A stretch of 13,425 bases of DNA from Candidatus Gastranaerophilales bacterium (GCA_028694275.1 JAQUTS010000032.1:1-13425); one strand, 5' to 3'. Positions 6,845 to 13,096 are shown, counted from the stretch's first letter. Numbers and translations: made by a program. The notes: a model not told the origin generated them from the letters alone.

Positions 6845-7909
6845 TTATTTAGTTTTATTTTCTTCATTTAATTCTTTGATTATTTTATCCAGCTCGGCTT
6901 TATGATCCAAAACATATTGATCGCCGATTCTGAGTAATATATCAAAATTTGCCTGATCTGTGTTGTCTGGACGGTTGTCAAATCCGTCTTTTTTATCCAA
7001 TCTTGGCTGCAGTCTGAAATAACGAAGAGTTTTATCTGTTTGCTCAATGTTACTCATATACAGGTCATTTGTGTTTGTTACACCATCAAGCATAAATGTA
7101 TATGTCGGAAGAGAGTATTTTAAAAAGCCCCAGTTTTTGAGTTTGTCATAATTATAATCGTATTTTTCTTGATAACCCGCTCCTAATGAGACCATCAATA
7201 TATCTTTATTGGGATTCCTTTTTTTTGCTTCCCCATAAGCAAATACAGAAGGATTTTTGGCTACAAGCCCACCATCAATGAGTGTTCTGTGCTTATTTGC
7301 CTTTTTATCGTAGTAGTCAATGGGTGAAAAATAAAAAGGAGCCACACTGGTTGCGGCAGCAACAGTACTCATTTGCGTAGGATTATAGTCCCCGTCATAA
7401 TTTGTAAAAGGTATGGGCATGTTTGTTTCTGTGTCAAAAGTCAAAACAAAAATATCAGTGACGGCATCTCTCATTCTATATTGTTTGAAACGATTTGTTG
7501 TCATCTCCATCATTGTTTTTAGATTGTATGGTGTTGAAAACAGTTGCACTGCAGGTTTTGTAAGGCATTTTGCAGTTACTTTTTCTCTGAATATTATGCG
7601 GGAGTCTTCTTGAAAAAGCTCGATAATCTGATTTGCCGAGTATGCCGGTTTGTGACAATCGTGTTCTTTTGGCATGGTGAGATAAAGTGTAAGCATTCCT
7701 CCTGATGAACAACCGGCAATATAATCAAAAAGTTCACCGGTTTTTTTACCTGTTCCTTCTTCTATGTAGGCAAGCATTTTGAGAGTAATCAATGACTTGA
7801 TTCCGCCGCCATCAAGAGATAGTACTCTCACCTTGTCTTTTGCAAAACAAGGTGGGAGTATAAAGAACATTATTAAAAATACTAAAATAAAATTTTTGAT
7901 TTGCTTCAT
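6845..7909 (-). CDS. Secreted patatin-like phospholipase
   Basis: Patatin-family enzymes are Ser-Asp acyl hydrolases that cleave phospholipids or other lipids. Residues 1-23 (MKQIKNFILVFLIMFFILPP and then CFA) form a Sec signal peptide, so the enzyme should leave the cytoplasm; the Cys is preceded by PP, so a lipoprotein is unlikely. The mature part opens with VLSLDGGGIKSL (29-40), the glycine-rich oxyanion loop. GCSSGG (66-71) is the GxSxG nucleophile elbow with S68 as nucleophile. IDGGLVAKNP (211-220) carries the catalytic D212. Total length is 354 residues, with a C-terminal region beyond the core that I cannot assign. The ATG is 4 nt after the pgi stop and its ribosome site (AAAAAGG) lies within the last pgi codons, so the two are co-translated. 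The substrate and whether it stays in the periplasm are unknown. Confidence 0.92.
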   Translation of the reverse strand: MKQIKNFILVFLIMFFILPPCFAKDKVRVLSLDGGGIKSLITLKMLAYIEEGTGKKTGELFDYIAGCSSGGMLTLYLTMPKEHDCHKPAYSANQIIELFQEDSRIIFREKVTAKCLTKPAVQLFSTPYNLKTMMEMTTNRFKQYRMRDAVTDIFVLTFDTETNMPIPFTNYDGDYNPTQMSTVAAATSVAPFYFSPIDYYDKKANKHRTLIDGGLVAKNPSVFAYGEAKKRNPNKDILMVSLGAGYQEKYDYNYDKLKNWGFLKYSLPTYTFMLDGVTNTNDLYMSNIEQTDKTLRYFRLQPRLDKKDGFDNRPDNTDQANFDILLRIGDQYVLDHKAELDKIIKELNEENKTK

Positions 7910-7913
7910 CAGC

Positions 7914-9302
7914 CTAAGCCTTTTTCATTTTTTCTTCAAGGATTTTGGCTGATTGTTCATATCCCACACGTCCCATTAGGGCGTAAGTGTAGTTTTTGGC
8001 TTGTTCAACACCGGGTTGATTGAATGTATCGATGTTGTACAATTCTCCTGCTATTGCAGTTTGTACTTCAAGCATATACAAAAGTTGTGCCAAATAATAA
8101 GCATTTACTTTTGGCAAAGTAATTGTTAATGTAGGGCGTTTGTAATCTGCCAAAGCAACACGAGTCGAATCAGCTTCTGCGTTCATAAGTTCGTTAACCG
8201 TTTTGCCCCCAAGGTATCCGATACCTGTGTATTCAAATACTTTTGGGATTTCAAGGTTTTTGTCAAATTCGGCAACTCTGATAAAGTTGATTAATTTGTC
8301 ATTTGGCCCCTCATTATAAAGTTGAACTTGTGAGTGTTGATCAGTTGCACCTAATGCTTTGATAGGTGTTGGGCCTACGTTTACTTTTTTGCCTTTTTTA
8401 TCAACTTCTTTGCCCAAAGATTCTGCCCAAAGCTGTACATACCAATCAGAGATGTATTTGAGTCTGCTGGAATACGGCATCATAACAGAAAGGTTTTTGC
8501 CTTTTTTTGTATCCATCAAGTAGTGAATTAAGGCATTTTGAGCTGCGATATTTTCGTTGATATCTTCATTTAAAAGAGCCTGATCCATATCTTTGACACC
8601 TTGTATGATTTCATCAACATTAAGACCTACTAAAGCAAACGGTAACAATCCTACTGCTGAAAATACAGAGAAGCGGCCGCCTACATCATCAGGAACTACA
8701 AAAGTTTTATAACCTTCTTGATCAGATAATTGTCTTAATATGCCAGTTGCTTTGTCTGTTGTGGCAACGATATTATCACGATAGTTATCGCCAAGTTCTT
8801 TTTGAAGAAGTTCTTTTACTATCATATAAGCAGACATTGTTTCTGCTGTTGAACCGGATTTTGTGATTACGTTTACAAGAGTTTTCTTAAGATCAATAAC
8901 TTCTAAAAGGCCTGAAATAGTGTCAGGATCAATATTGTCAACAAAGAAAATCTTTGGCATATTATTTCTTTGCTCAGGAGTCAAAAGGTTCCAGTATGGT
9001 TTTAAAAGAGCTTCTGTTACTGCAATCCCGCCAAGAGCTGATCCGCCGATACCAAGGACCAAGATGTTTTCAAATTTACCTTGTACTTGAGCTGCGTATT
9101 CTTTTATGTAATACAAAGTTTCTTCATCATAGCCAAGGTTCATCCATTTTAGCCATTCGCCTGATTTATCTTTTCTTGATTGCAAATCTTTGATGATTTC
9201 TGCAATTTTCTTTTGATGTTTTTTGAATTCTTTTTCTACTTCAAGACCGTGCTCTTTGCCGATTAATGAAGCATCAACATTATTGTAGTTTAACTGTAAC
9301 AT
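7914..9302 (-). CDS. pgi: Glucose-6-phosphate isomerase
   Basis: This enzyme interconverts glucose 6-phosphate and fructose 6-phosphate in glycolysis and gluconeogenesis. The 462-residue length fits the short Bacillus-type class rather than the roughly 550-residue E. coli type. LGIGGSALGG (83-92) and TKSGSTAET (147-155) bind the sugar phosphate. DDVGGRFSVFSAVG (205-218) matches the first family signature. Catalytic residues visible by motif are E294 in LWAESLGK, H323 in TDQHSQ and K436 in the second signature (GELYNIDTFNQPGVEQAK, 419-436). I prefer the ATG at 9302-9300: on the minus strand AAAGGAG ends 7 nt before it but only 1 nt before the alternative ATG at 9308, which would add two residues. 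The patatin gene follows directly. The active site appears complete. Confidence 0.96.
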   Translation of the reverse strand: MLQLNYNNVDASLIGKEHGLEVEKEFKKHQKKIAEIIKDLQSRKDKSGEWLKWMNLGYDEETLYYIKEYAAQVQGKFENILVLGIGGSALGGIAVTEALLKPYWNLLTPEQRNNMPKIFFVDNIDPDTISGLLEVIDLKKTLVNVITKSGSTAETMSAYMIVKELLQKELGDNYRDNIVATTDKATGILRQLSDQEGYKTFVVPDDVGGRFSVFSAVGLLPFALVGLNVDEIIQGVKDMDQALLNEDINENIAAQNALIHYLMDTKKGKNLSVMMPYSSRLKYISDWYVQLWAESLGKEVDKKGKKVNVGPTPIKALGATDQHSQVQLYNEGPNDKLINFIRVAEFDKNLEIPKVFEYTGIGYLGGKTVNELMNAEADSTRVALADYKRPTLTITLPKVNAYYLAQLLYMLEVQTAIAGELYNIDTFNQPGVEQAKNYTYALMGRVGYEQSAKILEEKMKKA

Positions 9303-9329
9303 TTTCATACTCCTTTTACTCTCTATAAA

Positions 9330-9357
9330 ATCTTATCTCGTGTTTTCATCCCCCCAA
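9330..9357 (-). promoter_or_regulatory. Candidate pgi promoter
   Basis: On the minus strand TTGGGG (9357-9352) is followed after 16 nt by TAAGAT (9335-9330), a weak but correctly spaced pair that would start a transcript shortly before the pgi ribosome site. Confidence 0.25.
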
Positions 9358-9491
9358 GAAAGATTTTCTCTTAGTATTAATTTTACTTGCTGATAGCGAA
9401 ATTGGTAGTGATTGGGAGTTATTTTTAAAGAAACTTAAACTAATCGTGAAAAATTTAGCAAATAATTGTTAAATAATAACTTTATTATTGT

Positions 9492-10013
9492 ATGATTCCG
9501 GCAAATACTATTAAATATCATAGTCTTGCATATGCCGCTCCTTCTTTTTCGGGGCGTACGGATGGTGTTGAAAAAGTCGCAGAAAAACTTATTTCTGAAA
9601 TCAAGCTTGCAAATATCTATGGTACAGAAGATATTGCAAAGGTTCGAATTAAAGATAAATTATACGATGTTCACACAACAGGCGGTGAATATTTTTCGAT
9701 AAAAGATAATAAAAATTCACTTGGATTTATGATAGTTGTTCCTCGTATGTATGAGGGTAAAACATGTTATTCAGTAGCTGAATTGCGTAATGAAACAGGA
9801 CCTGGAGGTCTTGGTACAAAACTTATGCAAATAGGGCTCAAAGCTCATAAGGACTCCGGTAAAACAGGTGAATTCAGAGCTCATGATGTATTATTGGAAG
9901 CAGAAGAATTTTACGAAAAATTAGGCTTCATAGAAGACCCAAAGCGCGAAGGGCAGTGGTTTTTGCCAAAGGAAAATGAACACATTTTACAAAACTATAA
10001 AGGTGGTTTATAG
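9492..10013 (+). CDS. GNAT-like acetyltransferase domain protein
   Basis: This 173-residue protein resembles the GNAT acyl-CoA-dependent N-acetyltransferase fold. GPGGLGTKLMQIGLKAHKDS (104-123) sits where motif A binds the acetyl-CoA pyrophosphate, although the usual Arg/Gln-x-x-Gly-x-Gly/Ala spacing is only approximate. EEFYEKLGFIEDP (about 137-149) is the typical GNAT C-terminal motif (FYxKLGF). The first 25 residues (MIPANTIKYHSLAYAAPSFS, then GRTDG) look like a non-domain leader. The ATG at 9492 has no Shine-Dalgarno in the preceding 30 nt, which are pure AT-rich sequence with an 8-bp inverted repeat. No better downstream start exists before the domain. The 3' end overlaps the convergent prfA by 6 bp. 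The substrate is unknown; a catalytically inactive GNAT relative is also possible. Confidence 0.75.
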   Translation: MIPANTIKYHSLAYAAPSFSGRTDGVEKVAEKLISEIKLANIYGTEDIAKVRIKDKLYDVHTTGGEYFSIKDNKNSLGFMIVVPRMYEGKTCYSVAELRNETGPGGLGTKLMQIGLKAHKDSGKTGEFRAHDVLLEAEEFYEKLGFIEDPKREGQWFLPKENEHILQNYKGGL

Positions 10014-11099
10014 GGCTTCTTGGGCTAACATTTCGAGCTTTTTCTTTTGGTCGTAATTAATCAAAAGTTCAAGCAAATCATCTAACTCACCTTCAATAAC
10101 TGTCCAAACATTGAGGTTTTGACCGATACGATGATCTGTCAAACGTCCTTGCGGGAAGTTATATGTACGGATACGTTCACTTCTGTCGCCTGTGCCGACT
10201 TGTGAACGGCGAAGGTCCGTGATTTCTTTCATTTGTTTTTGAACTTCCATATCATAAAGCTTGGCTCTTAGAATTTGTATTGCTCGTTCTTTATTTTGAA
10301 GTTGAGAGCGTTCTTCCGTACAAAAAACCATAAGACCTGATGGCTTGTGAACGATACGAACGGCTGTCTCGACTTTGTTTACGTTTTGTCCGCCTGCTCC
10401 GCCTGAGCGTGCAGTTGAAATTTCGAGGTCATTCGGGTTAATAACTGAATCAACATCTACATCATCAACTTCGGGCATAACAGCAACTGTTGCCGTGCTT
10501 GTGTGGACACGTCCTTGGGATTCTGTTGCAGGAACTCTTTGAACCCTATGAACGCCTGATTCGTATTTGAGTTGGCTGTAAACAGCATCACCTTGGATTG
10601 AGATTACGGCTTCTGAAACTCCGCCTGCTTCTGATTCTGAGATGCTTAAAAGCTGTGTTTTCCAGCCTCTTTTATCTGCGAAACGAAGATACATTCTCAT
10701 CAAATCACCTGCGAAAATGTTTGCTTCATCGCCACCTGCACCGCCTCTGATTTCAAGCATGATATCTTTATCATCATTAGGGTCGCGAGGAAGGAGAAGA
10801 ACTTTCATTTTTTCTTCGCAGTCTTCAATTATTTTTTCTGCATCATCAATTTCTGCTTGAAAAAACTCTTTCATTTCAGGGTCAGATTCTTCTTTGATGA
10901 CAATTTGGGCTTCTTCAATTCTTTTTGTGGCATCTTGCCATCTGTGGTAAGTTTCAACGGTTTCTTCCATTGATTTTCTTGTTTTGGAAAGCCTTTTGAA
11001 CTCATTATAATCATTGATTATCGCGGGATCGGACAGTTTTGTGCCAATCTCGTCGTATGATTTTTCTATTTCAAGAATTTTAGGAAGCATATCTTTCAT
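10008..11099 (-). CDS. prfA: Peptide chain release factor 1
   Basis: RF1 recognises UAA and UAG in the ribosomal A site and triggers release of the finished peptide. The 363-residue length is typical. The PAT tripeptide at 190-192, in the RVPATESQGRVHTSTATV segment, is the RF1 version of the stop-codon reader (RF2 carries SPF). GGQ at 236-238, in SGGAGGQNVNK, is the peptidyl-transferase-centre motif whose Gln is normally methylated by PrmC; prmC is not in this window. The helical N-terminal domain (1-100) is intact. The ATG at 11099 has AAAGGA within the last codons of thyX, 9 nt upstream, and only 6 nt separate the two genes, so they are probably co-transcribed. The stop overlaps the convergent GNAT-like gene. 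Confidence 0.97.
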   Translation of the reverse strand: MKDMLPKILEIEKSYDEIGTKLSDPAIINDYNEFKRLSKTRKSMEETVETYHRWQDATKRIEEAQIVIKEESDPEMKEFFQAEIDDAEKIIEDCEEKMKVLLLPRDPNDDKDIMLEIRGGAGGDEANIFAGDLMRMYLRFADKRGWKTQLLSISESEAGGVSEAVISIQGDAVYSQLKYESGVHRVQRVPATESQGRVHTSTATVAVMPEVDDVDVDSVINPNDLEISTARSGGAGGQNVNKVETAVRIVHKPSGLMVFCTEERSQLQNKERAIQILRAKLYDMEVQKQMKEITDLRRSQVGTGDRSERIRTYNFPQGRLTDHRIGQNLNVWTVIEGELDDLLELLINYDQKKKLEMLAQEAL

Positions 11100-11105
11100 T
11101 GTTGA

Positions 11106-11816
11106 TTATCCTTTAATTTGCTCTTTTTTGGCTTCTTTTTGAGGATATCTTCCGCATCCTCTGATTTCGTTGCAATATCCAAGAGAAACACATTTGGGCT
11201 TTAAGTATTCACTCAGCCAAGGCTCTTTTTCTATCACTGCTTCACACATTTTTTTGACCAAAATACGAATCTCAAGCTGCGCATTTACACAAAGTCTCAA
11301 GTTGGCAAGGTGAATAAGTTCGCGTAGGTTTAGGCTTGTTACCAAAGAGCTTGATGCTGCATTCGGGAGTATGAATCTTGCATCTTCAGCGGGTATGCCT
11401 GCTTGAATCATTTTGGAATAAAGTTCTGATGTTTTTTGCATAAATTCGTTGTATTCTTCTTCCAAACCGGCTTTTTTGATGGTTGGAGGAGTGATATATT
11501 CAAATTGTTCTTTTTCAGTCACGTATCTTTGTGATTTTTGAGAAAAAGACATATGGCGATGTCTGACAAGTTGGTGGGTGCAGGCTCTTGAAACACCTGA
11601 GATTGCAAATACGAAGGTGCAATGTTCAATCGTGCTGTGGTGGCCTGATGCGAGTACTTTTTTGATGAGTTTGAGCATTTTTTCTTCATCAGCTGCCGCA
11701 TCCCAAATATTGATAGGATATTCAGCAGAATAACAAGTTCTGCAAGCGGTATAAATAGTGCGTAAAACATCATTAGGTGCTGAAACCAAGTCTACTATCG
11801 GAAAGTCTTTGCTCAT
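11106..11816 (-). CDS. thyX: FAD-dependent thymidylate synthase
   Basis: ThyX makes dTMP from dUMP with methylenetetrahydrofolate, using FAD and NAD(P)H, and replaces ThyA in many bacteria. RHRHMSFSQKSQR (85-97) is the diagnostic RHR-x7-S motif. GHHSTIEH (58-65) and the NLRELIHLANLRL region (163-175) are conserved flavin and substrate-binding segments. At 236 residues the length is normal, but the C terminus holds a Cys-rich stretch, PKCVSLGYCNEIRGCGR (207-223), with C209, C215 and C221. I chose the ATG at 11816, which has a GGGGA-like site 5-6 nt upstream; an in-frame TTG at 11828 would add four residues. The gene lies between rpmE and prfA, where Bacillus subtilis has the thymidine kinase gene tdk. 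Hairpins upstream separate it partly from rpmE, so its own promoter or read-through is possible. Confidence 0.96.
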   Translation of the reverse strand: MSKDFPIVDLVSAPNDVLRTIYTACRTCYSAEYPINIWDAAADEEKMLKLIKKVLASGHHSTIEHCTFVFAISGVSRACTHQLVRHRHMSFSQKSQRYVTEKEQFEYITPPTIKKAGLEEEYNEFMQKTSELYSKMIQAGIPAEDARFILPNAASSSLVTSLNLRELIHLANLRLCVNAQLEIRILVKKMCEAVIEKEPWLSEYLKPKCVSLGYCNEIRGCGRYPQKEAKKEQIKG

Positions 11817-11846
11817 TTTTTTCCCCAATTTGTCTGTGAAACCAGA

Positions 11847-11866
11847 AAACCCGCATCCACGGGTTT
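11847..11866 (-). promoter_or_regulatory. Second hairpin between rpmE and thyX
   Basis: AAACCCG (11847-11853) and CGGGTTT (11860-11866) form a 7-bp stem with a 6-nt loop, about 30 nt before the thyX ATG. On the minus strand it is followed by only one further T (TTTT in all, then CTGG), so it is a weak terminator at best and may instead be a thyX leader hairpin. Confidence 0.45.
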
Positions 11867-11867
11867 A

Positions 11868-11905
11868 GAAAAATCAGACCGTACAAGTTATTTGCCGGTC
11901 TGACT
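11868..11905 (-). terminator. Intrinsic terminator of rpmE
   Basis: On the minus strand TCAGACCG (11903-11896) pairs with CGGTCTGA (11881-11874) in a perfect 8-bp stem with a 14-nt loop, followed by a run of five T. It starts 15 nt after the rpmE stop. The rather long loop may make it leaky, allowing read-through into thyX and prfA. Confidence 0.75.
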
Positions 11906-11917
11906 TTATGCAATACG

Positions 11918-12118
11918 TTAATTTTTTGCGTAACGTTTTTTGAATCTTTCAATTCTTCCTTCTGCGTCAAGAATTTTTTGTGATCCTGTGTAGAAAGGGT
12001 GGCAAGCTGAACAAATTTCAACTGTGATACCGTCTACGATAGAACCTGTTTCGAAAACATTTCCGCATACACAACGGATTTGTGTTTTTTTATAATCAGG
12101 ATGAATTCCTTTTCTCAT
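11918..12118 (-). CDS. rpmE: 50S ribosomal protein L31
   Basis: L31 bridges the large and small subunits at the central protuberance. The 66-residue protein shows the family start MRKGIHPDY and the ICSACHPFYTG segment (35-45). C16, C18, C36 and C39 form a complete CxC...CxxC set, so this is the zinc-binding paralogue type rather than the Cys-free form expressed under zinc shortage. The ATG at 12118 has AGAGGT 5 nt upstream. It is the first gene of the rpmE, thyX, prfA series, with a well-spaced promoter about 80 nt upstream and a hairpin in its leader. The rpmE-prfA association occurs in several phyla, including Cyanobacteria and Firmicutes. Confidence 0.96.
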   Translation of the reverse strand: MRKGIHPDYKKTQIRCVCGNVFETGSIVDGITVEICSACHPFYTGSQKILDAEGRIERFKKRYAKN

Positions 12119-12150
12119 TTTTTACCTCTTTCATATTTTGAGATTGAACT

Positions 12151-12178
12151 CCTCGTGCGCTTTGTTTAGGCCACGAAG
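12151..12178 (-). promoter_or_regulatory. Stem-loop in the rpmE 5' leader
   Basis: In the minus-strand transcript CUUCGUG (12178-12172) pairs with CACGAGG (12157-12151), a 7-bp stem with one G-U pair and a 14-nt loop. The G-U pair works only in the minus-strand RNA, which favours a role in the rpmE message. L31 leader motifs that bind the protein are known in other phyla; that this is one is inference. Confidence 0.4.
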
Positions 12179-12199
12179 ACCAATCAAGTCCGTCATTTT

Positions 12200-12228
12200 A
12201 TAATCGTACAAAATAAATACTGAGTCAA
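12200..12228 (-). promoter_or_regulatory. rpmE promoter
   Basis: On the minus strand TTGACT (12228-12223, five of six -35 matches) is followed after 17 nt by GATTAT (12205-12200). The transcript would begin near 12193, leaving a leader of about 75 nt before rpmE. Confidence 0.6.
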
Positions 12229-12230
12229 GC

Positions 12231-12260
12231 TTGATACTTAACAATTTTCATATATCTAAT
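12231..12260 (+). promoter_or_regulatory. Candidate promoter of the 86-residue gene
   Basis: TTGATA (12231-12236) and TCTAAT (12255-12260) are spaced by 18 nt. The -35 is back to back with the rpmE -35, and the two share the 10-bp palindrome TCAAGCTTGA (12225-12234). The leader to the ATG would be about 70 nt. Confidence 0.4.
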
Positions 12261-12336
12261 GCTTAATTATTGCCTTTTTATCCAATGTAAAAAAGGGATT
12301 CTGCTTTCATAATCAACTGTAAAAGGAGGTATTTTT

Positions 12337-12597
12337 ATGGTTGATAAAATGAAAAGAATTTTTGAAATATATGAACTAAGTGAAAACCCAAAAGAAGTTG
12401 TTATTTTTACCAAGGCTTTTAAAGCGAGGGGAATATTGCTCTCAGATAAAGAAAAAGTTCTTGATGAGGTAATTACTCTTAAAGATGCTGTTGTTTGTCA
12501 GCCTTTTGATAAGTGTCAATGTGAGGAACATGCCCAGTATCACGAGTGGTTGAACATTTTTGACAAGGATATTATCGCCTTTAGTGTATTGTCGTAG
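12337..12597 (+). CDS. Unrecognised small protein with a Cys/His cluster
   Basis: I do not recognise this 86-residue protein. It has no signal peptide or membrane segment. The N-terminal half (MVDKMKRIFEIYEL and onwards) looks like a short alpha/beta fold. In the second half C54, C60, C62, H65 and H69 lie in the pattern C-x5-C-x-C-x2-H-x3-H, which could bind a metal ion such as zinc. The start is very well supported: a perfect AGGAGGT at 12324-12330 stands 6 nt before the ATG, the strongest ribosome site in the window. It diverges from rpmE and is followed by the frameshifted STAS-like gene 128 nt downstream on the same strand. No terminator separates the two, so they may share a transcript. 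It could be a small regulator or metal-handling protein; the function is unknown. Confidence 0.8.
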   Translation: MVDKMKRIFEIYELSENPKEVVIFTKAFKARGILLSDKEKVLDEVITLKDAVVCQPFDKCQCEEHAQYHEWLNIFDKDIIAFSVLS

Positions 12598-12725
12598 TAT
12601 TCAACAATTTGTTGCTAAACCTTATGTATGAGTTTTAGAAAAAAACATAAAGAAAATCACTACAATTCCGATTCCCTATTCAGAAGAAAGAACACACACA
12701 CTCTCTTGAAAGGAATGGGAAAGAT

Positions 12726-13066
12726 ATGGCGATTAAAAAATTTAAGATTCAAAATGATCATTGTGTAGTTATGCCGACTTGCAATGATTCTTTTGATGTG
12801 AAAGCTATTGCATCCGGAATGAAAAGTTTTATAGAAGAAAATAATTGCAAAAAACTTGTTTTGAACCTAAAGGTTTTAATTTGGTAGATGTGGGAAATAT
12901 CGCCATTCTTGCTTCCGCTTATCATTTTTCAAAATATTCTAAAGAGGGTATTTTCAGAATTATCGTAGACAGCGAAGAAATCAAAAAAGCTCTTTCTTAC
13001 TCTAAGTTGGAAAACACGGAAATAATAGCAGAAGAGAATATCACAGACATTTACTGTGCAGTATAA
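12726..13066 (+). pseudogene. STAS-like domain gene with a -1 frameshift
   Basis: The ATG at 12726 (GGGA at 12717-12720, 5 nt upstream) opens a frame that ends after 53 codons at a TAG (12885-12887). Its residues up to about 49 (ending KKLVLNLK) continue naturally in the -1 frame from GGT at 12872 as GFNLVDVGNIAILASAYHFS, running to the TAA at 13066. Joined, they give 113 residues, the size of a STAS domain (the anti-sigma-factor antagonist fold), with a beta strand KKLVLNL and the following LVDVG turn where SpoIIAA-type proteins have the phosphorylated D-S-S-G. Here Val and Gly replace both Ser, so it could not be switched by that phosphorylation. The fold assignment is by pattern only. The break lies at CTAAAGG (12867-12873); one extra A there would restore the frame. 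It may be a true pseudogene, a base-calling error or programmed frameshifting. Confidence 0.65.
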
Positions 13067-13096
13067 AAACATTGAATTTACAGGTTAGTAACAGTC

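Noticed and set aside
7907..7971. Lipoprotein signal in the patatin N terminus (Cys at residue 21)
   Set aside because: The residues before the Cys are Leu-Pro-Pro, which does not fit a lipobox; a type I cleavage after CFA is more likely.
11773..12021. Minus-strand frame spanning the rpmE end and the rpmE-thyX gap
   Set aside because: It is out of frame with rpmE and thyX and crosses the rpmE terminator hairpin; no family features.
12602..12614. Short palindrome CAACAATTTGTTG after the 86-residue gene as a terminator
   Set aside because: Only about four stable pairs can form around the loop, and no T-tract follows.
12867..12873. Classic programmed -1 slippery heptamer in the STAS-like gene
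   Set aside because: The frame-0 codons CTA-AAG do not fit X-XXY-YYZ, and I see no Shine-Dalgarno-like stimulator just upstream or strong hairpin just downstream; only the weaker possibility is kept in the findings.
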